From: Verrucomicrobiaceae bacterium E54
GTDB taxonomy: Bacteria; Verrucomicrobiota; Verrucomicrobiia; Verrucomicrobiales; Akkermansiaceae
Direction of reading: 5' to 3'
Length of the DNA: 34,516 bases
NCBI GenBank assembly: GCA_022548915.1
Contig: JAKZES010000056.1
Location: 1 to 34,516, forward strand
Shown: positions 1 through 7,496 of the stretch, one piece after another
Layout of the letters: each line of letters opens with the position of its first letter
Position numbering within the stretch: the stretch's first letter is position 1
Notes under the pieces: model-generated
Databases searched by the model: none
What the model was told of the DNA's origin: nothing
The model's input: only the letters and a program-made list of their open reading frames with translations
Translations under genes and position numbers: made by a program

Positions 1-15
1 ATGATGGATGGACAT

Positions 16-32
16 GGCGGATGCAATCCGCC
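16..32 (-). terminator. Hairpin downstream of the zinc-ribbon gene
   Basis: A perfect 7-bp stem with a 3-nt loop (GGCGGAT-GCA-ATCCGCC) lies just past the stop codon of the minus-strand zinc-ribbon gene. There is no clear T tract in view. It may be a terminator or a member of the short triloop palindromes seen at 22606-22764 and 24862-24906, which share the 7-bp stem and the preceding CAT. Confidence 0.4.
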
Positions 33-39
33 GCCACGC

Positions 40-1275
40 TCACCCACGGATCAGGAGGAAAATGACGAGCAGCACCGCGAGGACGGCAACGACCACCAGC
101 GCGATCTTCCACGGGCTCTTGGGGAAGTGGGCGTAGGTGGTGCCGGTGACGGCGTTGATCGCGCCGTTGTAGGTCTTGCCGCGGTACTGGTAGGCGATGA
201 GCCAGACCGGGCAGAGGATGTGCTTGAAGGTCTTGCGCGAATACTCCGGGTAGATCCGCAGGTTGCGGTAGGTGTCGCCGGGGACTTCGCGGGCGCACAT
301 GGTGCGGAGCTGGCCTTCCATGATGCCGAAGCCGGTGCGCGCGGCCTGCATCAACGGCACCTGGTAGGCCTCGACATTCCAGCCGGAGACGTAGCGCGTC
401 TCGTAGGGGACGAGGTCGTGGGTGGGGAAGGGCTCGAGCTTGGAGAGGATGGTCGGGTCGAGCCCGGTCGAGCCGGTGACGAGGATGTCGTCGAACCAGG
501 TCGAGACGTGGCCGCGGGCCGGGCGCCAGCGGATCTTCCGCTCGCGGTAGGTCTCGGTCTTGCCGTCGGAGCCCCTCCGGGTACGGGTCACATAGTAGTA
601 AGTGCCGCTGTCCGCGGTCCACGGGCACTCGGCGGCGGAGTCGAAGGTCCAGTAGGGCAGGTACACGCCGTGGATGCGGTCGACCAGGTTGCGCTTCTTG
701 AGATCGTTGGGCGCGAACCATTTCGAGGCGAGGAAGCTCTTCAGGGAATGGTAGGCCTTTTCCTTGCCGATGACGGCGGGAAGCAGCGACTCGGGACTGA
801 CCGGCGCCTCGATGTCCTCGTAGTCGAGCATTTCCGGAGATCCGCAGAAGTCGCAGGACTGGCCGACGTTCGAGGCGTCGCGGGTGAGCACCGCGTGGCA
901 GTGGGTGCACTGGACCTTGCGCTGGCTGGTGTCGATGGTGGTCGCCTTGTCGCCGAGTCGGGCGAGCATCGCATCGAGATCGTGCTCGGAGATGTCCGGC
1001 ATCGGCGGCGGCGCGACCCGGTCGAACTCGGTGCCGCAGTAGGGGCAGAGGAGCTTGCGCTTGGCCGCGCTCCATTCGCCCTTGCCGCCGCATTCGGGGC
1101 AGACGTGGCGTTCGAGCGAGCGGACCTCGGCGGCCGAGCCGCGGAGATCGGGGTGGTGGCGGGGGACCTCCTTTTTCGAGACGACGATGGGGTCGCCCTC
1201 GACCTCGGCGGTGAGATCCTCCGGCAGGGGTGGGGGTTCCTCGCGTTCGGGGATGGGTGGGGGCTCACTGACCAT
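40..1275 (-). CDS. Zinc-ribbon membrane protein, YdjG-like
   Basis: This 411-residue protein starts with a Pro/Glu-rich stretch and carries two four-cysteine zinc ribbons, C59/C62/C77/C80 and C123/C126/C141/C144. A globular middle region rich in aromatic residues follows, and the protein ends in one transmembrane helix at about 388-408 with a short RG tail. The layout resembles the TFIIB-type zinc-ribbon proteins encoded beside SPFH proteins, such as Bacillus subtilis YdjG in the ydjFGHI membrane-stress operon. Such proteins are often mislabelled as PriA-like. An SPFH gene lies just upstream on the same strand, which supports this reading. The start codon lies inside the end of the HicA gene (11-nt overlap), so the two are probably co-transcribed. 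The precise role, perhaps a membrane adaptor, is inferred. Confidence 0.75.
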   Translation of the reverse strand: MVSEPPPIPEREEPPPLPEDLTAEVEGDPIVVSKKEVPRHHPDLRGSAAEVRSLERHVCPECGGKGEWSAAKRKLLCPYCGTEFDRVAPPPMPDISEHDLDAMLARLGDKATTIDTSQRKVQCTHCHAVLTRDASNVGQSCDFCGSPEMLDYEDIEAPVSPESLLPAVIGKEKAYHSLKSFLASKWFAPNDLKKRNLVDRIHGVYLPYWTFDSAAECPWTADSGTYYYVTRTRRGSDGKTETYRERKIRWRPARGHVSTWFDDILVTGSTGLDPTILSKLEPFPTHDLVPYETRYVSGWNVEAYQVPLMQAARTGFGIMEGQLRTMCAREVPGDTYRNLRIYPEYSRKTFKHILCPVWLIAYQYRGKTYNGAINAVTGTTYAHFPKSPWKIALVVVAVLAVLLVIFLLIRG

Positions 1276-1456
1276 CGTCCGGAGATTGCAGGCTTTTCAG
1301 GATTTTCTTGGCGAGGATCTCGTTGATTTCCCGGTGGCGGGGCACCGGCTCCGAGCGGCCGGTGCCTGGCTGGTGATAGATGTCGTGACGGCCGCCATGC
1401 CGGAGAAGCTGACAGCCGGCTTTCTCAAGTTTTGAGATCAGATCCCGTCGTTTCAC
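1265..1456 (-). CDS. hicA: HicA-type mRNA interferase toxin
   Basis: This is a 63-residue protein of typical HicA size. It has the family layout: an N-terminal helix (KRRDLISKLEKAGC), the GGRHDIYHQ strand that holds the presumed catalytic His24, and a PRHREINEILAKKILKSL ending close to the usual 'PRH..EI....A..I...L' pattern. HicA toxins have a dsRBD-like fold and cleave mRNA. It starts with GTG and overlaps the stop of the preceding hicB-like gene by four bases, which suggests translational coupling. Its stop overlaps the start of the zinc-ribbon gene. Identification rests on motifs and gene pairing. Confidence 0.85.
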   Translation of the reverse strand: MKRRDLISKLEKAGCQLLRHGGRHDIYHQPGTGRSEPVPRHREINEILAKKILKSLQSPDDGQ

Positions 1457-1644
1457 GCGACTTCCAGTTCTTCGACCTTGCGAATTCCGGGAATCTCTTC
1501 GGTCGAGAAGGTGCGATAAAGATCCTTGAGCTGTTCGCGCAGATCATCGAGGTCCTCGCCCTGGGTCCAATGGTCGGGCCAATCGTTGAGGAAGCCGAGA
1601 TAACGGCCGTCCTCTTCGAGCCAGTAGGTGATTCTGGTGGTCAT
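1453..1644 (-). CDS. hicB: HicB-like antitoxin, short form
   Basis: This 63-residue protein reads like the N-terminal HicB domain: a beta-strand start (TTRITYWLEEDGRYLGFLNDWPDHWTQ), a GEDLDDLREQLKDLYRTF helix, and an acidic-to-neutral tail. It lacks the extra C-terminal RHH or HTH DNA-binding domain of many HicB antitoxins, so autoregulation could differ. ATG at 1644 was chosen because the upstream extension is unrelated and runs into the palindromic spacer. The antitoxin-first order and the 4-nt overlap with the HicA gene fit a type II toxin-antitoxin module. Confidence 0.8.
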   Translation of the reverse strand: MTTRITYWLEEDGRYLGFLNDWPDHWTQGEDLDDLREQLKDLYRTFSTEEIPGIRKVEELEVA

Positions 1645-1686
1645 CGCGAAAAGGTGGTGGCGGTTGTCGGTTGAATCAAGGAAGAG

Positions 1687-1701
1687 GCGGCTGGAAGCCG
1701 C
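1687..1701. repeat. GGA-triloop palindrome, unit A
   Basis: GCGGCT-GGA-AGCCGC forms a perfect 6-bp stem with a 3-nt loop, 11 bp past the stop of the SPFH gene. The same box occurs at 22711-22725 and, with one loop change, at 24862-24876. It may act as a REP-like element or weak terminator. Confidence 0.6.
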
Positions 1702-1711
1702 AGCCACCTCC

Positions 1712-2788
1712 TTACTGCGCGAGGAAGGCGTCGAGGGCGTCGCGGGTGATGCGATGGGCGGAGCCGATCTTCTTCGCGGCCAGGTTGCCGGACTCGATCT
1801 CGGCCATCACGTCGGCCTCCGCCACGCCCAGCATGCGGGCGACGGTGGCGGGGTCGAGGATCTCCGGGCTTTGCGCGACCGGTGCTGCCGGGGCGCCGGG
1901 CTGGCCGGGGAGCGGCGGCGGGGTGCCGGTGAGGTTGGTCTGCTGCATCATCTGCTGCGCCATGGCGAAGCCGATCGCCATCTCGCTGGCCATTCCTGCG
2001 GCACCGCCCCCGCCGCCTTCGCCGGAGGCCATGCCCTGGCCCATCTGATACTTCACGTAGTCGTTGAGGTTGCCGATGGCCGACATCGCCGAGCGCTTGT
2101 CGATGGCTTCCTCGACTTCGGGCGGGACGCTGACGTTCTCGACGATGAAGGAGTCGATCTCGAGGCCGTACTTGGTGCCCATGATCGGATTGATCAGCGG
2201 CAGCAGGGCGGCACCGAGTTCCGAGTAGCGGGTGGCGACGTCGAGGACGGGCACGCCGGCGGTGGCGAGGGCCTCGGAGAAGATGCTGACAATCCGCGAG
2301 CGCATCGTGTCGGCAAACTCGTCGACGCGGAAGTCGTGGTCGGAGCCGGAGACTTCCTTGAGGAAGGTTTGCACGTTGGTGACCTTGAAGTCGTAGGTGC
2401 CGAAGGCGCGGGCGCGGACGATGCCGAAGTCCGGATCACGCAGCATGATGGGATTGGAGGTGCCCCACTTGTTGCCGGTGAAGAGCCGGGTGTTGACGAA
2501 GTAGCAGTCGGCCTTGAACGGTGATTCCAGGCCGTATTTCCAGCCCTTGAGCCGGGTCAGGACCGGGATGTTCTCGGTCTTCAGCGTGTGCTTGCCGGGG
2601 CCGAAGGTGTCGCCGAACTGGCCGAGGTAGACGAATTGCACCGTCTGGCTCTCGCGGACGATGAGCTGGGCGCCGTTCTTGATCGCCGCGTCGTTGTCGG
2701 GAAACCGCCAGGCGATGGTGTCGCGCGAGTCGTCGGTCCACTCGATGATCTCGAGCAACTCCCCCTTGATGAAATCCATGATGCCCAT
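1712..2788 (-). CDS. SPFH (band 7) protein with C-terminal excisionase-like HTH
   Basis: The first ~230 of 358 residues match the YdjI-like SPFH family, from MDFIKGELLEIIEW through the conserved FNxR-like 'YFVNTRLFTGNKWGTSNPI' region to 'IVENVSVPPEVEEAID'. The family probably forms membrane-associated oligomers. A flexible Gly/Met/Gln-rich region and a Pro/Ala linker follow at about 250-308. Residues 310-358 (DPATVARMLGVAEADV, then 'KIGSAHRITRDALDAFL') fit the HTH_17/excisionase fold: helix, turn, helix, beta wing, helix. The gene is first in a minus-strand cluster with hicBA and the zinc-ribbon gene. Membrane-stress or protein-scaffold function is inferred from B. subtilis ydjI. The alternative start is Met4. 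The C-terminal domain is discussed as a finding. Confidence 0.85.
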   Translation of the reverse strand: MGIMDFIKGELLEIIEWTDDSRDTIAWRFPDNDAAIKNGAQLIVRESQTVQFVYLGQFGDTFGPGKHTLKTENIPVLTRLKGWKYGLESPFKADCYFVNTRLFTGNKWGTSNPIMLRDPDFGIVRARAFGTYDFKVTNVQTFLKEVSGSDHDFRVDEFADTMRSRIVSIFSEALATAGVPVLDVATRYSELGAALLPLINPIMGTKYGLEIDSFIVENVSVPPEVEEAIDKRSAMSAIGNLNDYVKYQMGQGMASGEGGGGGAAGMASEMAIGFAMAQQMMQQTNLTGTPPPLPGQPGAPAAPVAQSPEILDPATVARMLGVAEADVMAEIESGNLAAKKIGSAHRITRDALDAFLAQ

Positions 2789-2979
2789 AGTCGTTCGTCT
2801 TTTGAAGTTCGCGCCAGACTCCGAAAACGGGTGCCGCGAGGCAATGAGAAAACCCGGTCGGAAATGGAACGCCGGAGGGGTTGCGGGCCGGGGGCGGACA
2901 GGCCGGTGCCTGTCGAAATTGCCACGGAGGAGCGCGGGCTCGCTTCGTTTCGAGCTTGGTTCCGGCGGCCCAGCCGGAG

Positions 2980-4800
2980 ATGCTCGCCGCCGTGCCTCCC
3001 GACTGGCAACAGTACTTCGTCTTCGGCCTGGTGATCGCGGTATTCGCCGCGTTTCTGTGGGATCGTTTGTCGGTGGAACTCGTCGCGCTCGGCGGGGCGG
3101 GGGTGTTGCTGGTGAGCGGCATCCTCGAACCGGGCGAGGTTCTGGCGGCTTTTTCGAATCCGGCGCCGGTGACGATCGGGGCGCTCTTCATCATCAGCGC
3201 GGCGCTCGAGCGCACCGGGCAGATCGCGCGGCTCGGACGGCTTTTCAACGCCATCGCGAGAGGCAGCGAGCGGCGGGCCTTGCTGGCCCTGATGGTGGTG
3301 TGTGCCTTCTGCTCGGCCTTCGTGAACAACACGCCGCTGGTGGTGATCCTGCTGCCGGTGGTGCTGGGCTTCTGCCGGGACAGCGGAGCGAAGCCCTCCC
3401 GGCTGCTGATTCCGATGTCGTATGCCTGCATTCTCGGCGGCGTGTGTTCGATGGCCGGGACCTCGACGAACATCCTCGTCGACGGCATCGCGCGCGATGC
3501 CGGAGTGGCGGAGTTCGAGCTGTTTTCCATCGCCCCGCTGGGGATTGCCTTCGTGCTGGTGGGGGGCGGCTACCTGTGGTTCTTCGGCGCGAAGCTGCTG
3601 CCATCGCGGGACACGCTGGCGACCCTGCTGGATGCGACGAAGGGACGGGAATTTCTGATCCAGGCGGCGGTGCCGGCGGACTCGCCGCTGATCGGAAAGC
3701 CCGGGGTGGAGGTGCTCGAGGGTCGCTCGCGCAAACTGAAGATCGTCGAGGTGCGGCGCCGGGGGCGGGTGCTCGACGACACGCTCGACAAGATCGTGCT
3801 GGAGGAGGGCGATCGCCTGCTCATCCGCACCGGGACCAAAGGAGTCGCGGAGCTGTCGAAGGCCGATGACGTGAACGTGGGGCTGCGCGAGCAGGACCTG
3901 CAGCCGATGGAAAAGCGCGAGGCCGTCCTGCTGGAAGGGATGATCGGGCCGAACTCGTCACTGGCCGGTCACACGCTGGCCGAGCTCGCCTTCCGCCAGC
4001 GCTTCGGCGCGCTGATTCTGGCGATCCACCGCGAGGGGCAGAACATCACCCGCAACTTCGAGACGCTGCGGCTGGAGTTCGGCGACACGCTGCTGGTCGA
4101 GGGCACCCGCGAGGGCATCGAGCGGCTGAAGTCCGAGCGCGACTTCATCACCCTCTCGGAGCCGACCGCCGAGACCTTCAATCGTCGCAAGGCACCGCAC
4201 GCGCTGGCGGGGATCGTGCTGTTCGTGTTCCTGGCGTCGTTCAACTTCGGCTGGATCGGCCTGCCCGGGCTCGATTTCGACACCTTCGCCGCGGCCTTCA
4301 TCGCGGCGCTGTTCGTGCTGGTGGCCGGCTGCCTGCGCCCCCGCGAGGCCTACGACGCGGTCGACTGGAAGATCCTGCTGCTGATCATCGGCATGCTGGC
4401 GATCGGCTCGGCGATGGACAAGACGGGAGGCGCGACGACGCTCGCCACCCATGTCGTGAACTGGCTGGGTCCGCTCGGTCCGTGGGGAATCCTGTGCGGC
4501 ATCTACCTGCTGGCGAGCGTGATGACCGAGTTGGTCTCGAACAACGCGGTGGCGGTGGTGCTGGCACCCATCACGATCCGCATCGCCGAGACGATCGAGG
4601 TCTCGCCGGTGCCGCTGCTGGTGGCGGTGATGTTCGGGGCGAGCGCGTCCTTCGCGACGCCGATCGGCTACCAGACGAACACCTACGTCTTTGGTGCCGG
4701 GGGCTACCAGTTCAAGGACTTCATGAAGATCGGGCTGCCGCTCAACCTGCTGCTGTGGGTCGTGGCCTCGGTGATGATCCCGCTGATCTGGCCGTTCTGA
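2980..4800 (+). CDS. SLC13/DASS-family anion permease with two RCK_C domains
   Basis: This 606-residue inner-membrane transporter has an N-terminal membrane half (about 10-205), two cytoplasmic RCK_C (TrkA-C) domains (about 225-295 and 312-392), and a C-terminal membrane half (about 405-604). Family hallmarks are the two re-entrant, Asn/Thr-rich motifs: 'NNTPLVVILLP' with 'MAGTSTNILVDG' in the first half, and 'SNNAVAVVLAPI' with 'FATPIGYQTNTYVFG' in the second. This two-RCK arrangement is typical of Na+-coupled sulfate or dicarboxylate carriers of the Sac1 type, so the substrate is probably sulfate or another divalent anion. ATG 2980 was preferred because translation upstream reads as low-complexity Arg/Ala. 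The gene is transcribed away from the SPFH gene and ended tail-to-tail against the hydrolase gene before the element inserted. Confidence 0.88.
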   Translation: MLAAVPPDWQQYFVFGLVIAVFAAFLWDRLSVELVALGGAGVLLVSGILEPGEVLAAFSNPAPVTIGALFIISAALERTGQIARLGRLFNAIARGSERRALLALMVVCAFCSAFVNNTPLVVILLPVVLGFCRDSGAKPSRLLIPMSYACILGGVCSMAGTSTNILVDGIARDAGVAEFELFSIAPLGIAFVLVGGGYLWFFGAKLLPSRDTLATLLDATKGREFLIQAAVPADSPLIGKPGVEVLEGRSRKLKIVEVRRRGRVLDDTLDKIVLEEGDRLLIRTGTKGVAELSKADDVNVGLREQDLQPMEKREAVLLEGMIGPNSSLAGHTLAELAFRQRFGALILAIHREGQNITRNFETLRLEFGDTLLVEGTREGIERLKSERDFITLSEPTAETFNRRKAPHALAGIVLFVFLASFNFGWIGLPGLDFDTFAAAFIAALFVLVAGCLRPREAYDAVDWKILLLIIGMLAIGSAMDKTGGATTLATHVVNWLGPLGPWGILCGIYLLASVMTELVSNNAVAVVLAPITIRIAETIEVSPVPLLVAVMFGASASFATPIGYQTNTYVFGAGGYQFKDFMKIGLPLNLLLWVVASVMIPLIWPF

Positions 4801-4890
4801 TCATTTCCCCGCAGGCAGCCAGCCGAGTTCGACGAGGAAGCGGTCGGCCTTCGCGAGGGTCTGGTCGTAAGGCTTGCCGCGGTTGAAGAA
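4801..4890 (-). pseudogene. Displaced native 3' end of the alpha/beta hydrolase
   Basis: Read on the minus strand this encodes 29 residues, from FFNRGKPYDQ to ADRFLVELGWLPAGK, then TGA. That is the C-terminus of the hydrolase at 17743-18573, whose own end now reads VGLGWIR. The fragment touches the stop codon of the permease gene. It is the part of the target gene cut off when the element integrated, and it has no native start. A chance ATG at 4929 could give a 42-codon reading frame, but nothing supports expression. Confidence 0.85.
4830..4890. repeat. Left attachment repeat (61 bp)
   Basis: This is identical over 61 bp to 17763-17823 and in the same orientation. Outward of the core it continues into the displaced native hydrolase 3' end, with patchy similarity to the right copy. 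Inward it enters element sequence. The strand exchange must have occurred within this core. Which copy is called attL or attR is arbitrary here. Confidence 0.92.
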
Positions 4891-4930
4891 ACCGGGGAGC
4901 GTCACCTGAAATAGGGTGTTGTAGGGCATT

Positions 4931-4949
4931 GGGGACGAAATGGGGACGG
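4931..4949 (+). promoter_or_regulatory. Left GGGGACG doublet, probable integrase arm sites
   Basis: Two GGGGACG copies 11 bp apart (GGGGACGAAATGGGGACG) start 41 bp inside the left att core, before the integrase gene. The same doublet with the same spacing recurs at 17620-17638 near the other end. Repeated short sites inside both att ends are typical arm-type binding sites for tyrosine recombinases. Binding is inferred. Confidence 0.6.
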
Positions 4950-4991
4950 ATTTGGCTTCGCCAAGCTGCCTTTCCCTGCCACTCTCTGCGC

Positions 4992-6326
4992 ATGCCAGCG
5001 AAGAAGAAAGTCCGCATCGAAACCACGCGCGAGGGCTATCTTGTCACCGTCGGGAACGAATCCAAGACCCTCCCGAGCCGCACGCTGGCCGAAGCCTGGG
5101 GCAAGATCCAGACCGCGCCGGCCACCAAGCATGTCCGCTACCAGTTCAACCATGAAGAGCGCCGGCCCTTCATCGTCGCTTTTCCCGAGATCAGCGCCAG
5201 CGGCAGGAGCGCCACCAAGCGGAAGAAGTTCCCGACCTTCGCCGCCGCCCTCAAATTCGCCGAGGAACGCGACATCGCCGTTGAGAATCACGGGCGGAGC
5301 TTCACCAGCGAACTTTCCCGCGACGAAGTCGCCGCCGTCACCGCATGGCGGAGGGAAGCCGCCCGGCTCCGCGAGGGTGACGTTGCCGTCCCGAGCTTGG
5401 CGGACACGCTGCGGGAATCCCTCGCCCGCCTGACCGCCCGCCCCGACGGCCGGAAGCTGACTCCAGAGCTTGTGGAAGAGTTCATTGCCCACAAGCTCGA
5501 TCACGGCATCGGCGAGCGCCAGCTGGCCGACTACAAGGGACGCCTCGCCCGTTTCCGTGAAGCCTTCGCCGACCGTTTCGCCGCCAGCGTCACGCCCGAC
5601 GAAATCGAGCGCTGGCTGACCTCGCTTACCCGCCGCGACGGGAAACGGCAGAGCCCGCAGTCGAGGCGGAATCACCGGGCGACCCTCCACGCATTTTTCA
5701 ACTGGCTGCTGCCCGAAGCGAATCCCGTGGCCAAGGTCGCCGTTCCCCGCGTCCACGAACCCGAGCGCGACCACTACGCCCCCGAGGAAGCCAAGCGCTT
5801 CCTTGCCCACCTGCGGGAGCACGAACGCGACCTTGTCGCACCCGTGGTGCTGTCGTTGTTCTGCGGGCTTCGAAGCTCCGAAATCAAGCGGATCGACCTC
5901 GGGAGCATCGACCTTTCCAACCCCGACGACGAAGGCGAGTTCATCCTCAAGGCCAACCAGACCAAAACCCGTCGCGCCCGCGCCGTGCCGCTGCCGCCAG
6001 CCGCGAAGCACTGGCTGACCGACCAACCCTTACGGAGCGGGCCGCCCATCCGCTGCGATCGCCGCAAGCATGACGAACGGCTCAGCGCCGCTTTCACCGC
6101 TGCGGGGGTGAGCAAAGTCAAAAACGGCTTCCGTCACTCTTTCGCCACCTATCGCGGCGCCATCATTCGGGACAGCGGCCGGCTCGCCGACGAAATGGGG
6201 AACTCCGCCGCCGTGGTCGCCCGCCACTACCGCGACGCCAAGCTTGAGAAGGAAGCCAAAGCATTCTTCGCCATCCGCCCCGGCGACGAACCCGAGGAAG
6301 CCGTTCCCTTCGCCGCCGCTGGCTGA
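4992..6326 (+). CDS. int: Tyrosine recombinase (integrase) of the element
   Basis: This 444-residue protein has a beta-rich N-terminal DNA-binding module (about 1-105), a SAM-like core-binding domain (about 135-245: LADTLRESLARL, then QSRRNHRATLHAFFNWLL), and a C-terminal catalytic domain (about 260-430). Visible active-site residues are Arg293 (FCGLRSSEI), Lys325 in the beta-hairpin (NQTKTRRARAVPL), Arg381 (NGFRHSFATY) and the nucleophile Tyr413 (ARHYRDA). The usual His of the HxxR box is Asn378, and the usual LGH is MGN (Asn404). ATG 4992 was chosen because it starts the MPAKKKVRIE strand typical of such integrases. Upstream codons overlap the arm sites. It should integrate and, with the small HTH protein at 7204, excise the element. 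Confidence 0.93.
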   Translation: MPAKKKVRIETTREGYLVTVGNESKTLPSRTLAEAWGKIQTAPATKHVRYQFNHEERRPFIVAFPEISASGRSATKRKKFPTFAAALKFAEERDIAVENHGRSFTSELSRDEVAAVTAWRREAARLREGDVAVPSLADTLRESLARLTARPDGRKLTPELVEEFIAHKLDHGIGERQLADYKGRLARFREAFADRFAASVTPDEIERWLTSLTRRDGKRQSPQSRRNHRATLHAFFNWLLPEANPVAKVAVPRVHEPERDHYAPEEAKRFLAHLREHERDLVAPVVLSLFCGLRSSEIKRIDLGSIDLSNPDDEGEFILKANQTKTRRARAVPLPPAAKHWLTDQPLRSGPPIRCDRRKHDERLSAAFTAAGVSKVKNGFRHSFATYRGAIIRDSGRLADEMGNSAAVVARHYRDAKLEKEAKAFFAIRPGDEPEEAVPFAAAG

Positions 6327-6358
6327 TCGAGTCGCCCTTTTCCACACGCAGGCATGCC

Positions 6359-7141
6359 ATGAGCCGACCACTTCACACCTTCCCTTCCGACGCGGAAAGA
6401 GAACGGACGCCGAACCTCGGCGAGGTGCTTCCCCCTGATCCTGAACCGCACAACCTGCTTTCCCACACGGTCCCCCACTACGCCGGCGGATTCCGCATCG
6501 TGGCCGAATGCTCGGGCTTTCGCATCCTGGAAAGATGGAACCCCGGAGGGAAACGCGAGGTCGAGCGCAGCGACCAGATTGAAGCCGCCTACTGGCGCGA
6601 CCTGTGCGGAGGCAACTCCGGCGAATCATCAACCAGCCCGGAGCGCCGCGCCGCTCTAGCGCTGGCCCTCGATCGCCTCATGGCTTTCGCGGAGAACGAA
6701 CGCGAAGCGTTGGAACCGCTGCGCGATCGTCTCACGATCTCAGCGCACGACATCGACAAGGTAGGCGAAGGCCTCGGAGGACACGTCCGGCTTGGCGCAA
6801 CCTTTGGTCTGGAACTCGCCGAAGCTCTCAACTCGCCCGATATCGAAGACGCCATCGGCGACCTTACCAAGAGCTTCCGTGTGGCGTTGGACAACCTCGC
6901 CAGGGCAAGAGGGAAGAAGAAGGAAGATGGCCGTCGCAAGTCGGGGCGGCCATGCGTGATCAATGCCATCCTCGAAGCGCAGCGACAGTTCGTTTTCTCG
7001 ACCGATTCAGAACGACGACTCAGCCGCGCCTCGATCCGCGCCCGCATGGAAGCGTGCGGATTCAGCTACCCGAAGAAGCACCGCAAGCGGGATTGGGAAG
7101 ACCTTTTCAAGCGGGCGGCCTTGGGTGACCTCCCAGACTGA
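6359..7141 (+). CDS. Uncharacterised element protein, 260 aa
   Basis: I do not recognise a family. The protein begins with a polar region (MSRPLHTFPSDAERERTP), then a compact segment 'GGFRIVAECSGFRILERW'. A long helical middle follows (about 90-185), rich in Ala, Leu and Glu, then a basic linker GKKKEDGRRKSGRP. The C-terminal part (about 200-255) has alternating helices and many Arg/Lys, and 'SRASIRARMEACGFSYPKKH' could be a helix-turn-helix. It lies 32 bp after the integrase gene on the same strand and may be co-transcribed. A DNA-binding or recombination-accessory role would fit the location but is only a guess. There is no signal peptide or membrane segment. Confidence 0.7.
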   Translation: MSRPLHTFPSDAERERTPNLGEVLPPDPEPHNLLSHTVPHYAGGFRIVAECSGFRILERWNPGGKREVERSDQIEAAYWRDLCGGNSGESSTSPERRAALALALDRLMAFAENEREALEPLRDRLTISAHDIDKVGEGLGGHVRLGATFGLELAEALNSPDIEDAIGDLTKSFRVALDNLARARGKKKEDGRRKSGRPCVINAILEAQRQFVFSTDSERRLSRASIRARMEACGFSYPKKHRKRDWEDLFKRAALGDLPD

Positions 7142-7172
7142 TCCCCATACTTCTAGAATTACTCCGGGGATT

Positions 7173-7200
7173 CGTTCGCGACGTGGCACCGTCGCGAACG
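7173..7200. promoter_or_regulatory. Perfect hairpin at the start of the excisionase-like gene
   Basis: CGTTCGCGAC and GTCGCGAACG form a perfect 10-bp inverted repeat around an 8-nt centre, ending 3 bp before the chosen ATG of the small HTH gene. As DNA it could be an operator. As RNA it would sequester the translation start. A second, looser repeat (ATCCCC at 7141-7146 and GGGGAT at 7166-7171) precedes it. No T tract follows, so it is unlikely to be a simple terminator. Confidence 0.6.
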
Positions 7201-7203
7201 TCT

Positions 7204-7401
7204 ATGAATGCCACCGCAACGCCACCGCCCGCCATCCTCACCCGCCGCGAAGCCGCTCGTTTCCTGAGTGTGTCCGAGCGCCAAGTCTGGAATCTCCAGA
7301 ACGACGGACGCCTTCCCCACGTACGCATCGGTCGATCCGTCCGCTTCCGTGTCTCCGACCTGGAAGCGTTCATCGCAGCTCGCACCGTCAACGCCCGCTG
7401 A
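7204..7401 (+). CDS. Excisionase-like HTH_17 DNA-binding protein
   Basis: Residues 10-60 of this 65-residue protein fit the MerR-like excisionase (HTH_17) fold: LTRREAARFLSVSERQVWNL is the helix-turn-helix, 'GRLPHVRIGRSVRFRVSDLEAFI' is the wing and last helix. Such proteins bend attachment-site DNA during excision or act as small regulators. The gene sits three genes into the element behind the integrase. GTG at 7183 would add seven residues but lies inside the 10-bp inverted repeat, so ATG 7204 was preferred. No Shine-Dalgarno is evident. Confidence 0.85.
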   Translation: MNATATPPPAILTRREAARFLSVSERQVWNLQNDGRLPHVRIGRSVRFRVSDLEAFIAARTVNAR

Positions 7402-7496
7402 AATGCGAAAGACCGGCCTCCGAAGAGAACCGGCCCCCGCCGTCGCAACCGCAGGGAACCAGTTTTCGAGGTCGGTCGCAACCAAGAACGACCACC

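Noticed and set aside
2436-3530. Long open minus-strand frame opposite the permease gene
   Set aside because: The translation is rich in Arg, Pro and Ser, lacks recognisable motifs and lies opposite the well-supported SLC13-type gene and the SPFH gene.
4801-4929. Possible 42-codon minus-strand gene starting at ATG 4929
   Set aside because: It is a chance start upstream of the displaced hydrolase 3' end; no ribosome site or promoter is visible, and it overlaps the left attachment core.
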